DNA of 64,000 nt from Mariannaea sp. PMI_226 (lineage: Eukaryota > Ascomycota > Sordariomycetes > Hypocreales > Nectriaceae), in the NCBI GenBank assembly GCA_024336345.1, contig JANFOG010000002.1, positions 4,278,001 to 4,342,000 on the forward strand, in the 5' to 3' direction. Every line of letters starts with the position of its first letter. Position 1 is the stretch's first letter. The notes beneath the pieces were generated by a model, which was given only the letters and a program-made list of their open reading frames with translations, was not told the origin of the DNA and searched no databases. Below are positions 20,609 to 32,040 of this stretch, piece by piece. The position numbers were made by a program, and so were the translations under genes.

Positions 20609-23469
20609 GCACACATGCGCACGCACATCGACATCTTGAAGGAGGAGCGGAAATACAAGACCTGAAAAATAGTTAGCCATGTCGATCTCGTCAAGAGAAA
20701 AGAAGAGAGAGAGGCGTAGCTGCTGAACTAATTGCAGACTACCTATATGGAGTACGCACGGCAGGGATTTTCTATGTCTACACTGGGGACTTACACCGAA
20801 TTGACCGGTCGGCCCGAGTATAACGACGATGGTTTTTTTTTCTCTCGACATCAGCCTCCAGTCAATTCTCACAGCACAGTGCCTACCCCTCTGATACGAG
20901 TAAATTACTTCAATTCGTCACTTGGCATCTCAGCTTGGCATGTAACTATGTAGTAATGGGTTGTGTAGGGATACTGGTACTCCCCTTGACAGGGCAGCAA
21001 GATCTACCCATCTATCCGTACCTCCCTGCTCCGATCGCTCCCCCGGTGCGCTATGCTGTCCAAGAAGTCTGCTATAGACAGGGACGTCATTAAAACCGCT
21101 TGCGAAAGCCAAAAGTAAAGAGCAAGGTGCGGGATGAATCCGCTGTCCAGCACAAATGCGTGCTTGTTTTTTTTTTTTTTTCTTTCCTTTTTGGTGAGAC
21201 TTGTTTCTTGCTGTCCGAGAATCTCGTGCCCTTTTTTTTTTATGGTGGTTTAATCTTCTTCATACCGTTCTGCGTGAAGCACAGAATGGTACTTTGCCTA
21301 CGTACGTACGTAAGCTCGTATGTACTAGTTACTATGTACGTACGAGCACCTCGTTGATCTCACTCTAAAATTCTAATTACCGCTCAGCCCCAGCGCAGGC
21401 CTGGTCTTGGTCCCTGGTGAGCCGAGGCTCCAAAAAGAAAGCAACTAGATGACCGTTGTAAGCAAAACATTTTTTTGCTCGGTGGGCCATCTTCGATCCC
21501 ATCTGAGACCCTTTTCAATACCCAGTTAATTATATCATAGCGTTACTCGTTCTTATTTCCGGTTACCTAACGGGGGTGGCGATGCACGGGCGAAATTCCT
21601 CGGTTCCCAGCAAATCGTCTTGCTCGTCCAACAGGATGCTCTGTATGTGTAGATGGTGACAACTCAGTCAAGGGGTTTGCTGCCATCAACGCCATCCCAA
21701 GTTCAGCCGGGGATGGCTTACCACGCTTCCGATTGAAGCAAACCACTGCCTCCTCCGCATACCTGAATCAGCTCATTACAACGGAGGACCCGAGGAAGCG
21801 GGTTGGGGGGGAACAAGGTACTGCCAGATCTGGTTACTCACGATACCCAAACAAGTATCAATTCCCTACCCTACACTCAAAGAGTGCTCTCTATGTCCGT
21901 CCCCCCCTTCCAGCTTGCCCGTATGTCGCACGCCCCCTGCTGGGGAGAGACCCAGCTGTCAAGCGGCCGTCATCCCGCATCAAACTAAGGGCTCTCAATG
22001 CAACCCATCAGTCAACAACCCTTTCATGAACCCTGCCCACCTCACTCAGTCGCTAGAAGCTTGAGGATTCGCAGATCGTGAAGGCAAGCCCACCTTCTGC
22101 TTTGGCCCCTCTTTCAGCAGACACTTCACGCAAGCGTTGTTTAGTTACTATATTGATTGACATCTTTTATGCAGCTGGAACTCCCGAAACCCCAGCCCCC
22201 GACTAAGTCCTAGAGTAGCGACGCAATCCGAGGAAGTCGCGGTGTGCGTACCGCCGTAAGTCGTGTCTCCGAGTATTCATTCTCAACAGATCCCTGTCAG
22301 GCTGAGATGGTGGGCTTGGTCTTGGGATTGTTACCTTTGCTTTTGGGGGAACGGCGATCCCGGCGTGAGAGGCTGATTGAGTGAGCCCCAATGCGCAGAA
22401 TTGTGCTGTTATTAGTTTGCCGGCTAGGCAACGTAGAGATGAGACATGGCGTGACAATGAGCGAAGGTAGTTGGCTACGTTACTACGGAGTAGATGGTCT
22501 GAAATTACGAACACGAAATACCGATTGTGTTCCTTATTAGTTGTTGTAGCCGACTGCCCACAGAGAGCGGTGCCAATTAGTCTCTAGAGCTTGGACTGGG
22601 TGAGATAAGCCATAGAGTCTCTGATAACTGGTCGATTCACTATATGCCTGTTATCAAACGCAAGTTCCAAAGACTAGGTAGGAAATTACGACATCCATGA
22701 AATATTCATTAACTCTACCTCCGAAGCCCCCGCCAGTTACAACTTTGTGCTAGGATTATATCAAACCGGGGGAGGCAAGCTACCAGGTCCTCTTCCGTGT
22801 ATCTTCGAGAAACATATACCATAATGGCCTCACTGTGCAACCAGGTTCAGAATAGATTCCGGTCGAATCCGAGAAGGATGTTCTGAAGATACCATATCAA
22901 TTACTTCATACATACCCACTGTCCGAGGGAATAACGAGAAACTGGCGAATAAGCGGGATAGACTGAAGGCATGGGGAGGAACGGGGGGGAAAAGAAAGAA
23001 GAACGCAGAGAACAAACGGTCGACACAATTCCCAATTGGCTGGAAATGTCCGATCAGACTACCGAACGTATTGCATCTCGATAATCCCAAGAGGGAATGG
23101 GTGGCGGACAAGCCGAGAGCTGAAGCAGCGGAGAGGAACCAATGAAGTGGGAGTATTCACTGCCCTATGCAGCGCCTTTTTAAACGGTACATGGCAACTA
23201 CGCCAGAAGTGGAAGAGGGCAGGGACATGAGGCCCGCCCCTCCTCTCCTCCCCACCTGGAAGATGCAAGAAGGTGCAATGGGTGCCCAAGGGAGTACCAA
23301 ACGCAAGTTGCCAAGATGTCATCTCGTCAGGCTGTCAGCCACGCCTGCATGGAGGTGCAAACCCGGGAGCTTGGGCCACCTCTGATTAGAGCTTTGGGAA
23401 GGGGCCATCCATGTGTGACAACGACTATCCTTGAAGGATGGAAATCCTGGGAAGGAACGACATATTTAC

Positions 23470-23507
23470 TTTTTTTTTTTTGTGTTGTGTGTGTGTGTGT
23501 GTGTGTT
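23470..23507. repeat. T run followed by (TG)n repeat
   Basis: About a dozen T, then TGTGT with one interruption, then roughly ten TG units, seen directly. Confidence 0.9.
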
Positions 23508-25593
23508 GCAGTTGTTGTTGGGTTCATTTTCTTTTTCAATTTTTTTTTCTTTGTGTTCCTTTACCTTTTTCTCATCAATCAAACACCAGCTTGATCCTGG
23601 GATTAAGCCTGCTATATGCGGCTGAATCAACAGTCCTGGTGATAACACCCGAAGACGGAATGCATACCGTTGTTGCATCGCTGCATCCTCGCATCTCCTG
23701 GGCCCTGGCTGATACATACCTACACGCTATTACCCTGCCTGTATGCGAAGTATTTCGTTCAAGTATAATTTCCCTAATTATGCATGTAATTAGTTTGGGT
23801 ACTTCGTCGTCTCCCATTCAGCCTCCACCAACAGCGTCTCTTCATCTATGACTGACAACTCTCATCCAACAATCATCCAACAAACATTCGCTCCACCTTT
23901 CAATCTCGGTCAACATCCAATATCACATCCTTCCACTCGTTCGCTAAAATCCCACCAACCACTCACTCCCTCACTTTTTGCCTAGATTGGGATATCAGCC
24001 CAGCCGACCACGCCTATGCCTGACCACGTCAAGCATTGGCGCAACCGAACGCTTATGCTCAACACGTTCAAGGCCCTCGCTTGGATTCTAAAACATAGAA
24101 TCCCTGGGCCGTGCAACAAAGGCAGCTGCATATCTTGCTTCTGCCGCTCCTCGTTGGCCAGTGTCCTATGCAAGGCATCATCCCCAGCGAGATGAGCAAC
24201 TGCCCATGCACACTCCTCTCACTACACCTTTCACACACCCCTCGCCCCTTTCCCAGCTCATTCCGTGTCCATTGTCCCGGGTCTTCAGCTGAGCTTGCCA
24301 TCGCCGGCCTGTCCCACTTATCCCATGAACCTGGGTCACTGCGGGAAGGCCTCCTCCCCTCCCTTCCCCCCCTCTCCCCGCCGTCTCTCCCCGTCTCTCC
24401 CCCTTCATCCTGCGTGTCTGACCGCTCAGGCACAAGGACATTACCCAGTTTATTCTCGTATAGTCATTCGTGATGCCTGCCCTTCAATGGGTCCTCAGAC
24501 AACACTTTGTGTTTTCACAGACACTGCTAACCTGACAAAACACTTAGTCCGTGTTCACATCAGTCAGAGTTGTGCCATCATCCACATTCCCCAGACACAG
24601 CAGTGGCTGTTTCAAACCCTCTTGATGGAGATAATTGAAGCCCAGCACACCGTTCCTGACATGCGTGTTACTTGGGGAGCCATTAGCCTGCTTTGGCTAT
24701 AGCATGCCCCTTTCATGCAAGGACACAAAGCTTAGCCCTCGGGACTGCAACTCTCTTTAGTATGGGTTGAGTGGGCGGAGAGAGTTGCGTGATGCCGCGT
24801 GTGGGATATATGCAGGGCAAATCAGAGCTGATATGGGCTAGTCAATAAGTTAGTGCCGGCATCTCCTTGAGGTTTGTGCTATTATTTGGTCCTCCTGGAA
24901 GTAGTAACTCAGTCGCATCACCCTTGACGGAGCGAGAGATATGATGTCACTTGCTTTAAGTTAATATGCCCTCGTGCATTAAACCAGGCACATTGCCTGC
25001 TTGTAGTTGACTACTCTCATAGTAGTGTACGTGGGTGCTATCCAGTCTTACTGCATAGCTCTCTCGGGGTTATCACTGTTTTGTATCAGAGACATTATAG
25101 ATGGGGCCTGCGGCCAATTAAAGAAATCTAATGCAAATACTAAATAAGAAAGTCGTCACATGTACGTGATTTAACCGAACGGCGAAAACCTGCTCGAAAT
25201 ATCATGTTGATATTGGGACTTCCATTTGACTACGAAGCTCACCAAGCAGGCTCTGTTGTGTGCGTTGACTCACTCATTTTACCCCAGACGGCGTAATAAC
25301 AGACGAGCAACAGCAGTTTTGTGCTAATAATTTCTTTCGACGGATTACATATTTGTCCAAGCACATAATTATCAAATATTTCACTAGCTAGGGGGTCATA
25401 TATCCTAGGAAGCCGTATTATTATGCTTCACTTTCGTCTTTCTAACTGCCTGGCGGATCTATTATCCATAACCAGTTCATAACTATCAAAGAGGCTAAAA
25501 TGACATAGTGCCTATGTGTAGTGTGAAGACTGTTGCTCACTTTCCTCAAATAATAGCTTGAGTTCGGTCTATACTTGGAGTGAAGAATATCTT

Positions 25594-27416
25594 TCAGGCG
25601 TTTGCCATCTTAATATCCTCATCTGTACCCTTTCTCATCTGGTATGCCATCATAACCCATACCAGTTTCATCGCCTCAACACGCTGGTCCACCTGGAATA
25701 GGTCGTACCATTCACTTCTCCAAGCATCTACCTTGCCCCAACCCCGTTTAGTCGGGTCTGGGTCAGGAGCCCCATCCAAAGCTCCCAATAGGCGATTAGG
25801 AACCCTTACACGAAGGATAGAGATGTGATGGAATAGTGAGCTCACTACGAATATGTCATCGTAGTCAGCGCCTTGGACCTTGCCAATTGCCTCATATTGA
25901 GCCTTTCGATCCCAAGTCGAAGCGGGAGGCCTAACCATCCTGTAGTTGTCGTAGATGCTCATATTCTTCCGGGGCTTCTTGGATGGAGGCAGAGATGTTC
26001 CGTCAGACTCCGTGGGCTTGGCGTCTTTGTCGCCTGGGATGGAATCCTTATCTGCCTCACGGCCAATAGGACCACCTGGACCACCTCCCCAACGCTTCTC
26101 AGTAGTCCACCACTGGCCTTCACCGAAACGCTTCTCCGTTTTCCCCTCCCTTGCTCGATGTTGAGCTGTGACCAAAGCCGCCAACACTTCTCGAGCAAGA
26201 TCCAAAGATTGAGCCTTCTCCACACTGGGATTACTAAAGTCGGTGGTGCCTCGTGCACTCAGCGCGGCCACTGGTCCGTGGACGGTGCCTGCCCTAGCCG
26301 CTTCGCGCGTCATGGGGCTCTGGAAAATGAATATGCATCCAGATGGGTAATAAGACTTGCGAGGTTGAGGAGATCCCTCCGTGGAGCTCAGATGAAGCCG
26401 AGGCTCGAGGCGCGCCGGGGACACGTTGCAGCCAAAGTCATAAGCAACAAGCTTGACAAAGGCTGAAACAAGACTGTTCCGATATTCAGCTGGCATTGAA
26501 CTACCATCAGCGGTACGGTAGACTGCGTTCGCATCATTATCTGCGATGCTCTGGGCTTTTGGTCCATCGGAGTCCGGAGTCTCTTCAATTGGCGTGGCCT
26601 CGGGAGAAGGAACTAAAGACGGCGGTGCAGTTGGATCATCCCAGAAGGTGGTGAAGGCTTCTAGACAGCGGAAGAACTCATAGGTGTTCCCTAATCTAGC
26701 CTGCTGCTTCCCCTTAGGGGTTGGGATCCTTCGAACAGTACGGAATGCATCCTCGTTGATGTTGGATAATTCCTTTCTGCGTTCGAGGTATACTTGGCAT
26801 CCAGGAGTGAGATTCCCATTTCTCATGGGCCTTCGAGTGGACGAGTTCTGATCTCGGGCATCATCCGCAGATAGGTTATCCCACTCCTTAAAATCCGGAA
26901 TGAGGGACGCATCAGGTATAAGATCTTCAGGTTTTGCGTCCAGGCTTAAGTTGAGACCAAGAGCAGAAAACCCTGGAGCGCCTAAGACGGCCAGTGATCG
27001 ACCGGTAGTCTCCAGCAGCGTACTGAGCGCTGCCGAGGGGTCGATAGGATCATCTTCATGGGCAAAGGGCTGAAAGCGAGGAAGATTGACGGAAGTAGGT
27101 GGTGGAATATCCTTTGGGTCTACTTTGGCCTTGGCCGGTACGGTTGCTAGCGGTAGTTTAGATATTGGCCCTAGGAAGATAGGATGTGGGATACTGGGAG
27201 TGGATGCGGGATAGATGGACGGAGTGGATTTGGCTCGCTTTTAAAAAGGTAACGAGGGGTTTTTGGATACGGCCACGAGTGAATAAATTGGCTAGGGATT
27301 AAGGGAGAACAAATGTGGCGCCGGGAAGGATTTGGACGGGTATGTTGAAGTCTTGCTAAGATACAAAGGGAATGAGGCTGTTGATGCTTACCAAAGGCGG
27401 TGAAACTACCAAACAT
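25594..27416 (-). CDS. Conserved-looking protein of unknown function (533 aa)
   Basis: Two exons: 27416-27392 (only 8 codons plus one base, beginning MFGSFTAF) and 27170-25594. A 221-nt intron separates them (donor GTAAGC, acceptor TTCCTAG) and the total of 1602 nt is in frame. No known domain recognised. The N-terminal 100 residues are Pro/Ala/Leu-rich with LGAPGFSALGLNLSL. About 150-200 is mixed helical sequence (LGNTYEFFRCLEAFTTFWDD). About 285-300 has YYPSGCIFIFQSP. A Trp/Gly-rich patch (QWWTTEKRWGGGPGGPIG) and a Lys-rich segment (KKPRKN) follow. The C-terminal 110 residues look like a compact domain (DDIFVVSSLFHHISILRVRV, then MKLVWVMMAYQMRKGTDED). No signal peptide or clear membrane span. 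The long frame free of low complexity argues for a real gene. Homologues are probably limited to filamentous ascomycetes (inference). Confidence 0.75.
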
Positions 27417-27908
27417 GATTGCGGATGAGATACTGCAGTGGCGTGGTGTGGATGGTTTAAGAAGCAACGTGGGACGTCGGAAGAAAAGGTGTGACAGAGC
27501 ACACCTCACACAGAGGGAATTAATTGTAGGCGCACGCGTAGATCCCAAACCGCACGCCCAAAAGCCAAGGCTATACAAGCAGCTGGAGGCATGTAGGTAA
27601 GGTAGGAAAGAAGAGGGGCTGTTGTCACCACAGCGTGGACGTGGAGAGAGAGGCACAAGCTCAATGACAATGCGTCCCAACGACGAGGCAATCCAGTTGG
27701 TCAATGCAACGCGCCCAAGTGGGCAAGCGAACGGAGAGCGGACGGGATGTGCGGGTGGAGCCGTTGATAGTCGTGCGAGGGTCAGGGCTCCATCCATCCA
27801 TGTTGAAGTAAGTTATGTACGAACGTACGTAAGTATGTACGTGTGTATGTATGTACGGAGAAGATACTTAAGGTACTTGAAGCCGTCATCGTCGACGTCG
27901 ACGTAGAA

Positions 27909-27941
27909 GACATGGGCAGGACATGGGCAGGACATGGGCAA
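27909..27941. repeat. Three tandem 11-bp units (GACATGGGCAG)
   Basis: Two identical copies and a third with one base change in direct succession. Confidence 0.9.
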
Positions 27942-28641
27942 GACAGAGGCGCCCATACGTTCTTGGTCGTGTCGTGAGCACCTAATCTGTGCACATTGCA
28001 TGGGGTGTAAGATTCATTAGTTTCTGACCGCGGACGCCGGAGAGAGGACCAATGTCTGTCATCTTGCATGTTTCATGCTTGAACGAGTGTAAGAGCCGGT
28101 ACCACCAGGGGATGAGTTGCCACGAGGCTTTGAATAAACATGGCAGTTGGGCTGATAAACGAGACAATCAAAGTCATTGTCGTGACGTTGGGCAAGATGG
28201 TTGGTTACGCTGTACGGAGTGCTCCGTTCTTTTGTAAGTCGATTGATAAAAGCAGTTTGTACTCCGCGTATGCTAAACTGGTGTTGATTAGCGACCGTAG
28301 TTTCTCTCGGGTTGCACATTGGGCAAGGTACGAATGATTAAATTAGTTCTGGCCCAAGTCTCTTTGGTGGAGGGCGGCCTATGGCGGCGATGGCGGTGGT
28401 GGCGGCGGTGGCACTAGGTCGATAGATATGTAGGTGATTGATTAGCTGCCTTGGGCGCCTTTTGGTGTCGTCCAAGCCATGTCGCCATCAGCGCTCGAAA
28501 CAAGACCACAGAGGCATTCGAGCGAGTTTCATGCCGCATTAACCTGCAGTGGATGCCATGGATTGACTGTACGGATCGTGCTTCATAGTTACGAGTGGGT
28601 GGTATGACTTTTGTGTGAGGGAAAAACGAAAATGGAGAAAT

Positions 28642-28700
28642 GTTGATGGTGATGATGGTGATGATGGTAATTATGGAGATGATGATGATAATGTTGATGT
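28642..28700. repeat. GAT/GGT trinucleotide-rich tract
   Basis: Imperfect GATGGTGAT units, with a second block of GATGATGATGATAATG. Seen directly. Confidence 0.8.
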
Positions 28701-31700
28701 AAACATGTGGGCATGTTTGGCATTGACAGTCCAAGCAGGTACGACGCTCAAGCACTTTCGCTGTCTCATGTGCGGTGGAGTGCATTGAATGCATAATACG
28801 GGATACATGGGATACATAGAGCGCCAATCATTGAGACATGGATAGAGTCGATGATGTGCTACATTATGTACTTTGAAAAAAAGAAAATCAAGGAAAACGT
28901 ATCGATATGAATAGAGAAGCAGCGCGTTGGCAGGGGATGAGGATTTGTTACTATTCAGTAAGTACAGAACCGTCTTCATTCTACTACAGCGCAAAGGCGT
29001 TGGCGTATAATTATGAGCATACACATATACGTCCACATCTATGTATAGCATCGATGCAGATAATACAGCCGCAGACGGGGCAAATTCAGTCACTTCAGCA
29101 TGTGTTGAGAATCTTGACAATCACGGCAGCCACGCTGAACATGCGAAGAGGATGCGGATGGGTGAGACCCCGGGGGGGGGGGAGAAAAGATAAAGAAATA
29201 AACAAAAGGCTAATTCAGTTTGGTCAGGTGTTACATGTGCCTAAGACCCGATTGAAGGGATGGGAGGAAAATAAAAAGAAACGCCGAGAAGCATTGGGGG
29301 CACGGCTGGGAAAAGGGAGAAAGCCAAAACATGAAAGTTCCAGATGGAGGATGGTGAATGATTCAAGTGACGAAGAATGGTCAAATGAAATACTCTAGAG
29401 ACGATACGAGACCTGCCCCAATGACGCTTATTGTCATGGAATATAATCCAACACGAATCCCATATGTACGGAGTAAAAGCCTCCTTGATCCATTTCCGAC
29501 GCATTCGGATGGACACCCAACAGGCCGTCGTCTCTCATCCATCCGCTCCTACAGGAACACAATATAGGTCAGCCGACTGGGGCTTCATTGCAAGCGATGC
29601 TGGCTAACAAAGCAGATCATATAGTCAAGAAACACCAAACAATGAGTTTCACACATCCTTCTTTGGTCGGATTTTTTTTTTTGTTTTGCCTGATAGATCG
29701 CATTGAAGCCGGGGAGAGCTCTTTTATTATGCATGAAGCATCAACTTACATAGTGGTGCCACCAGTGGAGTGGGCGGGGACGTTTCCCCAGGGGTGGGCT
29801 TGGAAGTAGAGGGGTGTTGGTGGTGGTGTGGTGTGGTATGGAATAGCGCAATACCGTGCCATGACATTCAAAATACCGTACTGCGCCGGACAAGAGTAAC
29901 CACCATTGGCTGGTATGAAGAATGCGATGGCAGTTCTATTGCAAACTAAAGTAATCTAGATGGAGTATTCGCCAGCCTAATCATGTGCTGCGTGCGAGTG
30001 CTAGCACGGGGTGTGGTAAGAATGTGTGCTTGGTAAGGTATTCGAACTGGTTGATTCCTTGTTCCCGTCAACAAGGGCCCTGTGTTTGCCTTACCAGTTT
30101 TTCGTGCGTGTGTTATCTATATGATACTCACTCCGTAATATCCTGAGGGCTCTCTCGTACCTTTTATGACACGATAAGGCATTGTATTCAGTAAACCCTG
30201 GGCCCTGCCATGCCTACGGACCTAGGTTGACTGCCGGCATCCCAATTCCATGACATGTTACTTACTGTACGTCGTACTGCACCTGTTGAGTTCCATTCAG
30301 AGTTTTGTAGAAGAACGGCCGGCATTACGTACTGATGAGATACTTTTTACCTACCTACCTAAGTAGGTATGCCACAAGGTACAGTCGTTTCCCCGCCTTA
30401 CCCGACTTCAATACTCCATGTCAGGTTACTGCTTCGTGCCTTGAATTGACAAGAGCTATTGGACCCCGCGAACTGCGCTCAGGCGAATGGCTGTTAGAGC
30501 ACAAGGATGATGGTGGTGATGACATAAATTACGAAGTACCTTCTTGGAGAGGAAGCTTTGCTGATAGAGAGACTGTCGTTGCCTTGCCTAGCTATGCAAG
30601 GTGCCTTACGCAGTGAACACCGTACCTACCTTAGTATAGAAACCTCGAGTAAGGTACCGTACCTTGCCTTAAGTAACTTGGCTTATTAGCCGTGACAGTT
30701 TCCTCAACACAAACAGTTGTATTCTCCTTTACCTAAGCATTGAGCAACAGGAGCTCAACTTATCATCACCTAGAGCAACGTAATTATCTTCAACCATCCA
30801 CTGGCTCTCAGACACCTGTCAATCCTCTAGGACTCTTGCTCGTTCACATGCGCACAAAAAGAAAAACAAAAGAAAAAAAAGTCTTCATTCGGGTGATCGC
30901 TCAATTCACGCTTCCAACAACCATCAGCCACCCACGGGGTCCTCCTTCCCAGCTTCGCCGCTTCCCTTGTCACAGATCCTGACTCCTCCCTCGGGAAATC
31001 AGCCACTAAACCAGCCGCTAAAACACCTTCAAGACAACGTCTAAGACGAGCTTCCCACTGCGTACACGCTCCTCACACTCACTCTCACGCACTCCAGACT
31101 ATGGGTACAAGACGTACAATACTTTACAGTGCATCGCATCGCATGCTTGGACAAACGTGACGTTATTACCATGTGTCCTCTAGCCTTGCCAACGCGCCTT
31201 TGCTTTGGTGCGCAAAGCACGAATCGAACCAGATTCCCCTTAGGCCCCTCCCAGTGCTCGTTCGAGATCAGAGACGCCTGAAGCCAAGGTCGTCCCGGAA
31301 TCCTGGGCCCATCCACCTTTCACTGACTAACGCCCCTAAGCCCGTGCAAAGCTCTGGTGCGTGCGACGACGTGGAGACGGCATCATGCTTCAGATCTGTC
31401 GCAGGACATGGGGACCCCCTTGCGACTTTCTCGCGTCCCCCTTCCCATCGGTCCCTCGCCCTGCCTCTTTTTTGTGAGCCTCTTTACCTCTGTCTCTAGT
31501 TTAGGCCCATCCTCGTTACTTGGAATCACCTTAAAACATTGGATTGCATTGGCCCCCCCGCCCAGTCGAATTGAAATGCACACTGGGCTGGCTTGTCGGG
31601 GTCCCATTACTACGTTCCTCCCCCCTTGAACCTCGTGGCTGGCTGCGTCGGTCTCTCTTTTACCTCTCCCTTCCTCTCTTGAAGATTTCTTTCCGCCAAC

Positions 31701-32040
31701 TTCTTTTCTATCTGGTGACTGGATCGCCATTCCATTTTCATGGTTATCAATGTGGTCTAGGTGGCCGGGCCACGCCCAGTCTTGACTTTTGCTTCTTCTC
31801 GTGTTAACTGATTTTTACCTCCCCATTCCCTCCTCTACTCTACTTGGCTGGGACCTGTTCCGTTCCTATCTTCTTCCGCGACTGGACTCGCGACATTGTA
31901 CCAAAGGCTACACCTGAGAGAAACTCAGTTGTCAAGTCATCGCTTTTATCACCCATCGACTTACATTGGCAGAAGAAGAGTCCGCCTCGCGCCTGGGCTA
32001 GCTTCTAGCCGCTCATGTTATCGGCTCTTATCTGCCTACC

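Larger units (their letters stand above)
17633..25593. other. About 8-kb gene desert
   Basis: No gene with recognisable protein features. Open frames up to 145 codons (24265-24702) are rich in Pro, Ser and Cys or homopolymeric and show no family resemblance. The left end (17633 to about 18500) is purine-rich on the + strand and is the metacaspase promoter/leader. The rest carries TAGG words, a 5-mer tandem repeat (20496-20524), (AC)n (20593-20608), T and (TG)n runs (23470-23507) and a C/T-rich tract (24350-24415). Non-coding transcripts or small spliced genes could be hidden here. Confidence 0.5.
27417..32040. other. 4.6-kb gene-free stretch between two divergent genes
   Basis: Divergent upstream regions. 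No supported gene. It contains a palindrome-rich GTCGACGTCGACG section near 27890-27905, an 11-mer tandem repeat (27909-27941), an ACGGAG-TG-CTCCGT palindrome near 28211, a GAT/GGT-rich tract (28642-28700), an 11-G run at 29172-29182, TAGG words at 30347-30370 and 30622-30670, and a C/T-rich probable leader from about 31600 to 32040 ahead of the membrane protein. Open frames reach 163 codons (28907-29398) but read as noise. Confidence 0.5.

Noticed and set aside
23438..23851. 137-codon frame with Cys/Val and Phe runs
   Set aside because: It translates a T run and a (TG)n microsatellite; no protein-like composition.
24265..24702. 145-codon frame in the desert
   Set aside because: Pro/Ser-rich start from a C/T tract, then unpatterned sequence; no domain or signal peptide.
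28907..29398. 163-codon frame
   Set aside because: Composition is unstructured and it includes a G run; no family resemblance.
31190..31270. Possible tRNA T-loop (GGTTCGATTC on the minus strand)
   Set aside because: The flanking five-base stems do not pair and no matching A box or acceptor stem is present.
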